DNA from: Sclerodactyla briareus
Lineage: Eukaryota > Echinodermata > Holothuroidea > Dendrochirotida > Sclerodactylidae
Assembly (NCBI GenBank): GCA_026419785.1
Contig: JAODTK010005598.1
Span: 157,786 to 221,785 of the forward strand
DNA length: 64,000 bases
Direction of reading: 5' to 3'
Below are positions 11,735-22,845 of this stretch, in pieces. A model generated the notes under the pieces. The model was not told the DNA's origin and did no database searches. It worked only from the letters and a program-made list of their open reading frames with translations. The position numbers and the translations under genes are program-made. Each line of letters opens with the position of its first letter. Positions within the stretch are counted from its first letter, which is position 1.

Positions 11735-12370
11735 AACACGATAACTAACCCCACTTGTTCTATGGGTTCCCATAAGGTACATAAACCCTATTGTTTGGGG
11801 GTCAAGTCAAAGGTCATCTGAGGTCAAAAGAGAGTAAATGTCTGGAAATCGTGTTAACACGATGAGTCCAGATTGCCTTGTCCGATCAGGATGTGAAATT
11901 TGGTATGTAGCGTCCTTTTGGGGAGTGCATGAGGGCGATGTTTTGGGTGTAATCGGGGTCAGAATTGGGGGGAAAATTGGGGAATTGGGAAAAATTGATA
12001 ATTCACGAATTGTAGCTCGTTAACACGATAACTCGATCCCACTTGGATGGATCGAGGTCATACTTAGTATGTGGGTTCCCCATAACAAGTAACATTACCA
12101 CCAATGTTTTGAGGTCAAGTCGAAGGTCATCTGAGGTCAAGAGAAGTCAAAGTCTGAGAATCTTGTAAACCCGTAAGTTAGCGCTGGTCGATCAGGTTGA
12201 ACTTTGTTTTCGGTGAGACTTTTTGAGCCAGGTTGGGAGTGTGGGATATTGTGGAAAAATGATGTTTTGGCCAACTTTAGCTAGTTGACAAGGCCTCATC
12301 CGCAAGGATGTAGTTCCACACTTGGTATGTGAGTTTCCTATTTTGAGTACTACAATGATCCTATATTTGA
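11735..12370 (-). repeat. AGGTCA satellite, about two units in minus orientation
   Basis: This is the reverse complement of the satellite at 18.5-20.2 kb: it carries CGTTAACACGATAAC, GGGTTCCCCAT(A), CAAGTC(A/G)AAGGTCATCTGAG and GGGGAATTGGGAAAA in the mirrored order. The AAGTCAAAGGTCA core at 11,804 recurs as AAGTCGAAGGTCA at 12,117, a period of 313 bases. A perfect 16-bp palindrome, ATCGTGTTAACACGAT, lies at 11,848-11,863. The third unit decays after about 12,300. Confidence 0.88.
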
Positions 12371-12404
12371 ATCTTGAAGATGCTTAGCTTGATCAAGTCA
12401 GGAT

Positions 12405-12445
12405 CAGTAAGAAATCACTAAGCCTTTTGGCTTTTTCTGGTTCAT
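12405..12445 (-). mobile_element. Short copy of the RTE-like 3' UTR
   Basis: Read on the minus strand this is GATGAACCAGAAAAAGCC followed by AAAGGCTTAGTGATTTCTTA, matching the end of the RTE-like copy at 4155-4190 with a few changes. It is a severely 5'-truncated insertion or a shared tail from a related non-autonomous element. Confidence 0.55.
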
Positions 12446-13250
12446 CTTGTACACTGCCTGCCTAACCTGTCTTTTCCTCATTTTGAATGCCCGTCATTTA
12501 AATAGTAACAGCATGCTGCAGAAATCTTCTTAATGGACGCGGCTCATATTTATTTTTCAATTTGGTTGGCAGTCAATGATTGTCTATGACTGCTAATAAG
12601 GGGGGGGGGGGGGGGTTCTAATACAATATATGCGGAATGTATTTCAGTGAATCAGGCTCCGGTAGCACAGGGGTAGCACAGGCTACAAGGATAGTTCTCA
12701 ATGCATTGACAATTGAATACGTGTCATTACGGTGCAGTGATGATGTCGCCTTTCGGAGATTCGTTTTCTGCAATACTCCCACATTTTCAGGCCATAAGCC
12801 ATCTGTGGCAAATAAGGAATCATTATAGGCCTTTCCAATTTCAATTAGTAAGGTGCCGGTGTTGACTGGCTGGCATCTTAAAATATGGCAGTCAGGGGTG
12901 GTGATATAATTACTGTTAATCTGAAGGTTCTCATAGTTTGGTGGTGGCCTAATAGTTCAATTGATCAGATTAGGCTTTGAGGACTTGCCGTGTTTACAGA
13001 GATTTACTAAATTAGTGTGTGTTGACCTCAAAGTTTCGGCCTCATAACAATCGAAATTATCTACTCATTATTCGGAAACACACTGTTTAGGCTAAAACTG
13101 ACTAAATATCATTTCATGTTCCCAATTCCATATTTGCGCGTGTTCTTATAATAAACAATAGGGGAATTATACTCACCATCCAATCCGAAAAATCAGTGCA
13201 ATCTGGATTTATCTACGGCTGTATACTTTGGCTGACGATTGATTGTTCAT
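12446..13250. other. No recognisable gene; 16-base G run
   Basis: A G run occupies 12,600-12,615. At 12,660-12,730 a TAGCACAGGGGTAG word resembles a tRNA A box, but no convincing B box follows, so I do not call a SINE. Nothing else is identified. Confidence 0.5.
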
Positions 13251-15760
13251 AGGAGATATAATCTCTGAGGAAGATGCACCCTCACCCCAAACCCCCTCCC
13301 TATTTTATGCGCTTATTGATTCCGAGAAACATTGTCCGCACCAAGACTGACATATTCACGACGTGACTTATCGACAATGCTGTAATGGGAATTGAATCCG
13401 TAACCAGTATACAGTTATACGCAACTAAGGCAGGACTATTGGGAGGGTGTTACCGGACCTGGACAAATCCATGCCGTATGCTTACAAATCGGATCTCCAA
13501 AAGGGAAAAACCAGGCAATAAGCGAAGGGGATATCCGGGAAAAATTACAATGTCGGAATTTCAACGATAGGCATTACAAAAATGGTACCACTCTCCCACT
13601 GAAAGTGCATCACAGCGGATTTCAACGCTTATCTGGATTATTCTTTAAATACCCTCGGATCGTGATCTCTCCTGTGTCATTTCATACCATTTATTTCTTT
13701 CGTAGTCCATTTCGTCACTGTCAGGCGCCGCCATACCAACCTTGCGGGTGGAGTACTTATTTATCTCACCCAATCAATCAGTATCACCCATGTACTAATT
13801 CCATGTATTCACCCTCATTGTATGCATGTCCATCGCTCATCACATTTCCATTCACCCGTGATTACTGCCCTATTGTGAGCTCATATGCCTTTTCCCTCGA
13901 CTCCACCAGAGACCGTTCGGTAGGACCCTCCTTGGATCTCACGCGAAACAAAGCAGGCGCCAGGGGACAGAGTAGAGAAAAAGGTAACAAAAAAAAAATA
14001 CCACTGTGTGATTCCGGCTACAATCATCGAGTTGCACCAATGACAACTTTTTGTCTGTCTTTTACTCAAATCACACATGTAGATGGGTGCTATGAGCATG
14101 GCAAGTGCTGGTTCCCGTCGATATGGGGGGATATGAAAATCTGAATTTCGTTAGGGACGCTCCGCGCAACCCGATGGTGGGGCTCCGCCTTAGATGGTCA
14201 TTGCATTCGATGTCCACCCCCCACTTTTCGAAACCTCGGACCCCCCTGGCCGAGAGTGTCCGTGAAAACTCCTATGCCCGGTGACTAACGGCCGGTTGCC
14301 CGTTACCAGGGCTTAGGACGCGTCTCCTACTTTACGCGGAACGTTCAGGAGTTGTTCCCCAAGGATAGTGCAATTACGTGACGACGAACTATGTAGGGGT
14401 CATCCTACAAAGGTTTGTTTCTCGATCGATGTGGTAGAGAGAACAACTGGGGGGGGGGGGCTTAGTTTGGCCCCAGGTTTCGGAACGATGAATATATGTT
14501 TGTTTGTTATATTACCACCTGCGCATCTATCCCCTCTATATAGACTTGACGTCGTCATAGGCAATGCCTTGTTATGTGCACTGACAAACTCGGTTTCGAA
14601 TATATGGGAAGTGAAAGGAATCTCATGACCTTGTCATCCATGGAACGATCCCATATCCGGTGGTAAGCCTACTATTGAAAAGAAAGGGTTGGCTGCGAAC
14701 GAAGCCGAGTGGAGCCGAACCTTATTATCCTCACCGACATAGGACTTGAAAGCCAACGGCGTCTCAGTCCCATAATAAAGCATAATCTAGAGAAATGGCA
14801 TCAGGCGTTAGGCACTTTTCTGACCTGGTTAAACCATTCATGTCCACCGATATTTGATATCGGGGTAAACGGCTACAAGTTCTCTCTTCATTTTATAATC
14901 ATATTTCAGGCAATCATGATAACTTTTAATATGTTTAATCCATCCTCTCCAAATATCCGATGTGAGTTTCGACTCAGGGTTACAGGCTGAATATATTTCA
15001 AAGATCACTCGTTCTATCCACTGCTTCATTTTGATGCTTTCATGTGATTTTTTTTTTTTTTTTTGTGATCTAACATCACCCAGTAGTGTTCAAGAGTCAT
15101 TGGGACGAGGGCGACAGTTCCCAGAGAGGATGAGGTAAACACTGGTGACAAATTGCTGGTACTATTGAACGGCTGCCTGTGTTGAATCACAGACGACAGT
15201 GCCCAGCGATGGAGGGAGGTATGAGGGCAGTGTTGAGACTTCCGATCCAGCATTCGTTCATTAGATTATCTGCTCACCGTGGCTGTCACTGATATGTTTT
15301 GTTCCCGTCAATAGTTGAGCAAATAGCAACGGCCGTCGGACTTACATGTCGAGTCATCGGGGACGCTTTGACGAGACGGACTTGTTTTCATACATTAGGG
15401 TCAACGGAACGGCTCATCAGAAAGACTGCCCCATAGGAGCTATCAACGACCCGAGGGATGGAAAGGCCACCATTTGGAGATTGCGGTTTACATTGGTAAG
15501 CCAATTGGGTAGGAGTACACAAAAAAACCTTCCTCCACGACAGCCGTTTAGACATGCTAAGTGCATCTGAGGGGGTCTCATGTCCAACATTTTCCGGGTA
15601 CGCTCCGCGCCAACAATGGTGGCGCTCCGCTTAGATGAGGTCTACAAGTCCATTTCAGCCCCCCAATCTTCAACGGAAAATCGACCGCCTATGAGTCAGA
15701 CTATAATGGAACTCACGCTTGATTGACTCGTCGTTCGATGGAGCGATGCGTCAATCTAAA
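13251..15760. repeat. Repeat-rich block with a GCTCCGC-containing dispersed element
   Basis: Two related segments, 14,155-14,200 (GCTCCGCGCAACCCGATGG, then GGGGCTCCGCCTTAGATG) and 15,598-15,640 (ACGCTCCGCGCCAACAATGG, then GGCGCTCCGCTTAGATG), lie 1.44 kb apart. Each is followed within about 60 bp by a C-rich patch. Decayed relatives occur at 20,665-20,735 and 25,930-25,980. A 12-base G run is at 14,449-14,460 and a T run at 15,048-15,064. The 179-codon ORF at 13,605-14,144 has no recognisable domain and is low-complexity in places. I cannot define element ends. Confidence 0.5.
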
Positions 15761-15989
15761 TGTTTCACGTCTTTTTGCCCCCAAAATAAGTGACCCAGTT
15801 ACCATTGCCAAGTGAGTCACATTGTTATTGACTCATTGTTTCATTAGATTGAGTGAAATTTTACTCATCAAGTTGGTATCACTGAGTCAATTTACAAGAA
15901 ACTCGGGTTGAAATGAGTCAATTTACTCGCTTTTTATTTTGGTGTGTAGCTGTTGAGCTATGTGATCCGCCCATCAGTATATCTTCTAC

Positions 15990-16062
15990 TTCTATCTTCT
16001 ATCTATCTATCTATCTATCTATTTTTTTCTATCTATCTATCTATCTAGCTATCTATCTATCC
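15990..16062. repeat. (CTAT)n microsatellite
   Basis: Tetranucleotide CTAT/ATCT repeats interrupted by a T run. The neighbouring ORF (15,913-16,221) gets its Tyr/Leu/Ser-rich core from this tract and is not a gene. Confidence 0.95.
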
Positions 16063-16094
16063 TATCAATGTTTTGTTTTCTTTTGGCCGTGTTC

Positions 16095-16560
16095 GCTCGG
16101 CCTCGGACGGAGGTACCAATTTGGACACGGTGTTCATCGACCATGTGACATTTTTAAATCTTCTGAAATAATGTCATTGACCCCCTGGTGTGACTTCAGC
16201 TTGTACACATATTTTGAATGAACGTCATGTAGTGCCATTGGCGTTGAAACCGTACACTCTAGTGAAGCAGATGTGCTTTGCCCCCCAACAGTCACTCTTG
16301 TGGTGAAATGTTTATTTAACTTAGACAAAGGCCATTGACTCATGGGACAGTTGTTGACTACGTGAAGGTCCCGGTCAACGGTCACAAGGTGCACAATAGG
16401 CCATTGCGTGAAATGTTTTTATGCCCAATTGCCATTCTTCTGATAGATTTGGTTCCTCACTTGGACGAATGTTCATCGACCAAGGTACATCTTGACCACA
16501 GAGTCGATTCAAAGGTCTTGGAGGGGAACCTAGGCCATTGTGGTGTTTCCTACTAAAAGT
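16095..16560. repeat. Diverged tandem repeat, two units of about 342 bp
   Basis: The block TTGGACACGGTGTTCATCGACCA..GTGACAT at about 16,120 recurs as TTGGACGAATGTTCATCGACCA..GTACAT at about 16,460. The first unit starts directly beside the CTAT microsatellite. The arrangement (short tandem units next to a tetranucleotide microsatellite) recurs at 50.5-51.3 kb and resembles non-autonomous Helitron-like elements of invertebrates; that assignment is inference, as I see no terminal hairpin. Confidence 0.55.
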
Positions 16561-18400
16561 GGCTTAGTCTTAGATATTCCTGAATTAATTTCATAATGTT
16601 CCTTGGGTTGCTACTATCAGCTTGTACAGCGATTTTCCGAGTTAAGCTTCTCTACGGTCATGAGGATGAAAACGCGAAATCTGAACTTTTTGCCTCCAAT
16701 GCTCATGCTTTGATAGAGTTTTACTAAAGTTTTGTGTACTGTTTATTCTCAAGTAGGACCATGTTACCCACATCCGGGTCGTCGAAGGTCATGGAAGCGG
16801 AGGTGTAAGGGGCCCTATGTGTATCCATTAACTGCCTCACCTGCTACAAAGATCTTGGTTGTTTCATATTGCACATCCTATGTTTTCTTGGAGCAGTGCG
16901 TTATTATAGCATGTTTGCAAGTTTCTTGCGATTGGAGTTGGGTAATGGGGTAGTAAAGCGTAATTTTATGCTGATTCCTACAATTTTCCCATGATCCTTT
17001 TGAGCTGGAGATATTTGTTCTTCTGCCATTAAACACCTAGCGAATTTTATTGTCCTTGGTTTTCATCAACATTGCAAACTTTGCTAGGTGGGGGGACTTC
17101 CATTCGGTCCATCGAGTCTCACAGAACGTATGCTCATCTTATCGTGTAGCATCTCTACAAGCATGGAGGTGAAATAACCTTCCCTGCTTCAAGAGATAGA
17201 AACTCAGCTTATATCTCAAAGATTCTGTGGACTACCGGTCTGAGGTCACTTGCGCTTCTGTCGCTGTCCTGTCCAAAACCGTCCGCCCCGTCCGTCTATC
17301 TATCTATCTATCTATCCTATCTATCCCTATCTCTCTATCTATCTATCTATCTCTCTTCTACTATCTATCTATCTATCTAATCCATCCATCCGCCTGCCTG
17401 CCTGCTTCATGAATCAAGGGACATGTGTAATGAATGTCAATCCTTTGTGGGGATTAAATAGAATACATCTCCTGAGTCCGACAAGTTTCGCTTTTGATAA
17501 TGCTTCCAATATGCCAGCAATCAATAGACAATCCAGCGACGATGGACTCCTGCAATTGATAGTGAAAGAAATTCCGACGCCTGATTGTTCTGGGATTAGG
17601 GAAATGTATAGAATTATGAACACTGAACAAACATTGCGTATAGAGAATCTCTATGCTTTTGATTTATGAGAAGAATCAAACTCGGACTCGGCAGTTTAAA
17701 TTAATGATTGTGTTAGCATGATGCCAGTAAACCAATAGGAATATAGCAACGTCTCCATCAATGAGGGAGTCACGAGTATAGAACCTTTTTTTTTTAACGA
17801 GCAGCTGCAAAAACCTTAATCAGCATTTGTTGTCGTTATGCAACTGGTTATTGTGCATAATTCCACAGGCATCATCAGAAACACGCGCAAGCGCTTGCTC
17901 CGGGCAGTCATTGAGCACACCTCTGATGAGTAATTGCTGCAAGAAATATTACTTTGGCTATCACAAGGTCACTCCACATTATCAAGTGTAACGTAGACAG
18001 TCCGTGTTTATGCTTGTCAATTCTTATTGAAATTTGGGGTTCAGATACATGCGACCCGAGCATTTACACACTTAAAGCAATGCAAATAGAGCCGTTTGGA
18101 AATGGTTCTCCCTCTCGATGAATCCGTATTTTCGCGTATTCTCCAAATTGCTCAAAATTGACCCCTAGATGACCTGCATTTTAGCCCACTCCCCCCTCAG
18201 CCATGTGGCATTTTTTGTTAAATTCAGAAGAAGTGGCTTTACTACCATGGGGTGATGACCCACTCGATGACCTGTGAATAAATAATCAGATAAATAGGTC
18301 GATGGACAGCACGAACACAATAGTCATACCAAGCCGCATGGCATAGGTGTGGCTGAGGTTCGGATATCTTCGATCGGTCATTCAGGCGCGGATCCAGATT
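16561..18400. other. No recognisable gene; CTAT microsatellite at 17,298-17,380
   Basis: A second (CTAT)n tract with CTCT interruptions spans 17,298-17,380 and passes into a short CCAT/CCTG run (17,383-17,405). A 139-codon ORF at 17,250-17,669 runs through it. Its C-terminal 80 residues are non-repetitive but have no motif I recognise, and an antisense ORF of 69 codons overlaps it. Confidence 0.55.
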
Positions 18401-18410
18401 TTTGGGAAGA

Positions 18411-18440
18411 GAAAGCAAAGGCTTAGTGATTCCTTGACTC
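18411..18440 (+). mobile_element. Short copy of the RTE-like 3' UTR
   Basis: GCTTAGTGATTCCTTGACT here is identical to 4172-4190 and is preceded by an AGAAAGCAAAG word like the AGAAAGCCAGAG of that copy. It lies about 100 bp upstream of the satellite array. Confidence 0.5.
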
Positions 18441-18544
18441 TTTCTGACAACCTATAGCTAGACCAAGGAAAATTATATATTATATAGGATATTGCAACAG
18501 CTCATATGGGACAACATACATTGACAAATTCCCATTTTCCAACC

Positions 18545-20215
18545 AACCAATAGGGTTCCTATACTCTTGATAAGAAAGCTACACATTGAATTTCAAGATT
18601 TTCAGACTTTGACCTATGGTGACCTCAGATACCTCTGACCTGCCCCAAAAAGAGTGGGGCGTATGTACTCATTGTGGGGAACACAACATACCTTGTATGG
18701 GCCTCATCAACCCAATCCAATTTGGACCAAAATTCACCCGAACTAAACTAGAAGCGATAGGGTGCCTGTACTCCCCATAAGAAAGCTACACACCAAATTC
18801 CAACCTGATCATACCAACCATTCTGGACTCATCATGTTTACAGGTTTTCACACATTGACCTATGGTGACCTCAGACGACCTCTTACCAAAACAATAGGGT
18901 TTTCTTGTACTCATCATAGGGAACACAGATACCAGGTATGAAATTGATCCTCCAGTGGGGTCGAGTTTAGCGTGTTTGACAAGCTAAATTGCCAAACTAT
19001 CATTTTTTCACAATTTCCCAATTTTTTTTCCAGAATCTGACCCCCGAATTACACCATGAACAAGAGGGTTCCTGTACTCCTCATAAGAAAGCTGCATACC
19101 GAGTTTCAACCCGATCGGACCAGGCATTCTGGACTTATCGTGTTAACAAGATTTTCAGACTTGACCTCTCTTGACCTCAGATGACCTTTGACCTGACCCC
19201 AAAACAATAGGGATCATGTACTCATTATGGGGAACCCATATACCAAGTATGACCTTGATCCATCCAAGTGGTGTCGAGTTATCGTGTTAACGAGCGGAAA
19301 TTTGCCAAACTATCATTTTTTCACAATTTCCCAATTTTTTCCAGAATCAGATAGGGTTCCTGTAATCCCTCATAAGAAAGCTGCATACCGAGTTTCAACC
19401 CGATCGGACCAGGCATATTGGACTTATCGTGTTAACAAGATTTTCAGACTTTGACCTCTCTTGACCTCAGATGACCTTTGACCTGACCCCAAAACAATAG
19501 GGATCATGTACTTATTATGGGGAAAACCATTATACAAGTAGGAACGGATCATCAAGTGGGGTTCGAGTTATCGTGTTAACGAGCTTAAAATTTGCCAAAC
19601 TATCATTTTTTCACAATTTCCCAATTCTTTCCCAATCTGACCCCCGAATTACACCATAAACAATAGGGTTCCTGCACTCCTCATAAGAAAGCTGCATACC
19701 GAGTTTCAACCCGATCGGACCAGGCATTCTGGACTTATCGTGTTAACAAGATTTTACAGACTCTGACCTCTCTTGACCTCAGATGACCTTTGACCTGACC
19801 CCAAAACAATAGGTATCATGTAGTCATTAGGGGGAAAACCCAGATACTAAGTAGGAACTTTATCCATTTATGTGAGGTCGAGTTATCGTGTTGGTTAAAA
19901 CGACTAAAATTGCCAAATTATCAATTTTTCACAATTTCCCAATTTTTTTTCCCCAAATTTGACCCCCGATTTACACCAAAAACATAGTTTCCTTACTCCT
20001 CATGAGAAAGCTGCATCATGACCGAAATGCAGCCTGATCGGATTAGGCATTCTAGACTTATTGTGTAACAAGATTTTCAGACTTGACCTCTCTTGACTAC
20101 AGATGACTTTCGACCTGACCCCAAAACATTAGCGATATGGATCCATTATGGGGAACCCATATACCAAGTATGACCTTGATCCATCCAAGCCGGGGTTGAA
20201 GGGTGGTTGAGTTAT
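18545..20215 (+). repeat. ~310-bp satellite array with AGGTCA half-site clusters, about six units
   Basis: The anchor (C)TCATAAGAAAGCTGCAT and its variants occurs at about 18,568, 18,775, 19,081, 19,370, 19,681 and 20,000, so the unit is 289-319 bp with one shortened first interval. Three central units contain TGACCT at fixed spacing: 19,162, 19,172, 19,182 and 19,189; 19,452, 19,462, 19,472 and 19,479; 19,764, 19,774, 19,784 and 19,791. That is DR4, DR4 and DR1 on the complementary AGGTCA. Outer units at 18,610, 18,860 and 20,085 keep mutated versions. Each unit also carries ATCGTGTTAAC and a TCATTTTTTCACAATTTCCC block. Short ORFs through the array are by-products. The same family lies inverted at 11.7-12.4 kb. 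Confidence 0.93.
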
Positions 20216-21049
20216 GTGTTGAACAAGCAAGCCGTTCACACACACAACACACACACAGTCATGATGCATATATTTCTCTGACTTCGTCAAGAATCAAAAA
20301 GACATTCTGAATCAACTTGAAAATGAAGTGCATGAAAAAAAATTGGTATAGACGTCATGGGGGGTTGGTAGCGTTGAGATGTGAAAATAAAAAAGTTGGG
20401 ACTGCCATTTGTTGCGCAGCCAAGTTGGACCCTCCTGGGGGGAAGGGCTATGGAAACTTGGCAGATGAAATGAATGTAAGAGAATGCATAGTAGATAAGA
20501 TTCCTTGTATCATCTCGATTAATCGGATATGTATAACCATTTCTATAGATTGATTTTCTCATTGAAGGCATTGAAAATGGTAGACAGAGGTTAAGATACC
20601 ACATTTCAAGCTGTTCAATGAGCTCACTTTCCCGGCCATCTGAAGTCTTAAAACAATTCTAACAGCCTCCACGCCAACCAATGTGGGCCGCTCCGCGTAC
20701 ATAGTATCGCAACTGTCCCCCCCCCCCCCCCAATGCCGGAAACAATATAAGCCACTAATAGCGAGTATACGGTTGTTCCAGATAGGGCTTCAACTGTAAA
20801 GAATGGGTAATGCCAAGACAGACAAGAAACTCGTAGAGTCAAAGCACGTCGTCACACGACAACGGTTTCTAGAGTCTCCATACCATCATGAACATCCAGA
20901 GAATTTGATTCAAATAGAGCAAAAAGTGAATGTTTCTTACGATTAGGCTATACGAACGTTTTGCTATGCATGGCAGGCGCGTTTGTTGTTAGATTGCCAG
21001 TATCAATATATTTGTTCTCTCCTTTGGGGGAGCTGTTGGAAAGAGGAAC
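20216..21049. other. No recognisable gene; CA tract and GCTCCGC-type repeat relic
   Basis: A short (CA)n tract lies at 20,237-20,262. At 20,665-20,735, CTCCACGCCAACCAATGTGG, then GCCGCTCCGCGTAC, then a 15-base C run (20,717-20,731), resembles the dispersed element seen at 14.16 and 15.60 kb. ORFs at 20,287-20,604 (minus) and 20,317-20,553 (plus) overlap in antisense and have no recognisable domain. Confidence 0.5.
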
Positions 21050-22035
21050 ATCTAACGCAGCACCATCATTAGCTATGCGGATAATAAAGGAATGTTCGTG
21101 AGTTGGAGGGGGGGGCCCAGTAGAATCGCGCCAAGGAATTGGTTCGAGTTTGATGGCAAAACAGGTGTAATGCTGGGCTATTTTGGATCGGCAGCCTCCA
21201 TAGAGGCAAATTATGGTCATTTTCTTCAGAGGACCCTGATACCTCCCCTTGTAACCATAATATGTTCAAATTGGATTCCACTACCCCTCTTAGCGGGGTG
21301 CTATGGGGCGGATTTCAACGGAATATCATGATCCCATGACTTATCCGTAGCCATGCCTGTAGTATAAGTGGATGGTGAGGGTGGGGGGGGGGGGGGGGTC
21401 CCGGCCGAGATCGAAAATTTCTTAATCCGAGATGAGTTGATCGATGGGCGGAAAATGGAGGGGAGGGATAGTACGAAGATCATGAGAAATTATTTCGGAC
21501 CATTTTTGATTTACCATTTGGAGGTAAATGATTCTCAATAGCCGACGTCTCTTTACAGTTTTTCTCTACTACTCTGAAGGGGGGAAGGTATTTATGACGT
21601 GACTACCTAAGCGGAGCACAATCATCCGCTGATGCGGATAAAAAAGATCTTTTGTTGATGGAGTGGGGGGAGGGGAGGGCTCAGTAGAATCGCGCGCATT
21701 GAATAGGTTACGAGGTTGGATTGAAACGGAGTGTCATATTGTGATATTGAGTGATTCGGCAAGAAAGAAAGCAGATTATGGTCCTTCTTTCGACGAAGGA
21801 AGCTGTGAAAATAATTTGATCAAAATGATTAGGGTTGTGGATCCACCAGAATCATCATGACCCCCATGCCTTATTCCGCAGATACGACTGTAGTGGGTGG
21901 AGAGAGGGAGAGAGGCTCCGGGCCTCTATCAAAAAAATTATCATCCGAGATGCCCGAAGCTGATGATGTAACACTGATTGGACTGGCGAGGGGGGGGCAT
22001 TTTGGAAGCAGGAGTTATAGGCGGAGCTTATATGT
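21050..22035. repeat. Diverged tandem duplication, two units of about 560 bp
   Basis: CAGTAGAATCGCG at 21,118 recurs at 21,682. TATCATGATCCCATGACTTA at about 21,324 pairs with CATCATGACCCCCATGCCTT at about 21,853, and the AATCCGAGATG word at about 21,422 pairs with CATCCGAGATG at about 21,941. The period shrinks from 564 to about 516 along the unit, so indels have accumulated. Both units contain G runs (16 bases at 21,383-21,398 in the first). No coding capacity is evident; several short ORFs run on both strands. Confidence 0.7.
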
Positions 22036-22690
22036 AAGTTGGTAGATGGGGAGGAGTGGAGAGGAGGGGCTAACACTGCTATAATCCACCATTCCGTATC
22101 CATTTATGGTGGACCCTATGTCTCATTTTGCAGTAGACACAACAGGATATACACGGTGAACTTAGAAACATCATCGTATTTTTGTTACTTCACGTAAGTG
22201 GGTTGTGAGGGTTTGCACTATTGTGGTCGAAAAATAAGTATAATTTCTAGGTATGCATGAGTTGGCACCGGTTGTTGGTTACTGACGGCTTCGCGTTGGT
22301 TATTAGTTTCCATTTCATGTCATATCCCATTGTCCTTGTCTTGAGCGACCAGAGATATTTCGTGAGGCTCCGTTGTCCTCTTTTGGGCCAGTGGTAAAGG
22401 GAACTCTTGTGGTTAGAGTATCGTGCTTTGAAATCGGTGACGCATAGTCGACTGTTAATTTCGGTTCCATAGTCATGACAGGAGTCACGTAGCGCTGGTA
22501 AATACGACATCTTTCTTGCCGTCACCGCGACAGGGCATGATTTGTTCCTGCAGTGCAGCTTTGTAAGGGGGGGGGGGTCTCTTGTTGTTGATAAGGATTG
22601 TTATGAGAGTCTCTCATGTTGTTCACATTGAGCATGCAACTGTAACTGAGTTTGGACGGTTTTGTGTTGCCGACTAAGATGTGGTGCAGT
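22036..22690. other. No recognisable gene
   Basis: Contains an 11-base G run at 22,567-22,577. A minus-strand ORF (22,247-22,525, 92 codons) has no motif I recognise. Confidence 0.5.
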
Positions 22691-22692
22691 TT

Positions 22693-22741
22693 TATGCAGT
22701 AATATATATAATATATATATATATCTATATACTATATATAG

Positions 22742-22775
<34 letters not shown>

Positions 22776-22845
22776 TATTATATATATATAGATCTATATA
22801 TATAATTTCTATATATATATATTATATTATATATATAGTAGCAAA
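22693..22845. repeat. AT-rich (TA)n microsatellite
   Basis: About 150 bases of TATATA with occasional GATC/TCTA interruptions. It directly abuts the 3' end of the Penelope-like element; a comparable tract abuts the other end. Confidence 0.95.

Noticed and set aside
11582..11782. His/Thr-repeat protein on the minus strand
   Set aside because: Entirely produced by the GT microsatellite.
12655..12735. SINE head at the TAGCACAGGGGTAG word
   Set aside because: No acceptable B box at the required distance.
13605..14144. 179-codon plus-strand ORF, among the longest
   Set aside because: No recognisable domain, overlaps an antisense ORF and a repeat block, and composition looks like chance in a stop-poor frame.
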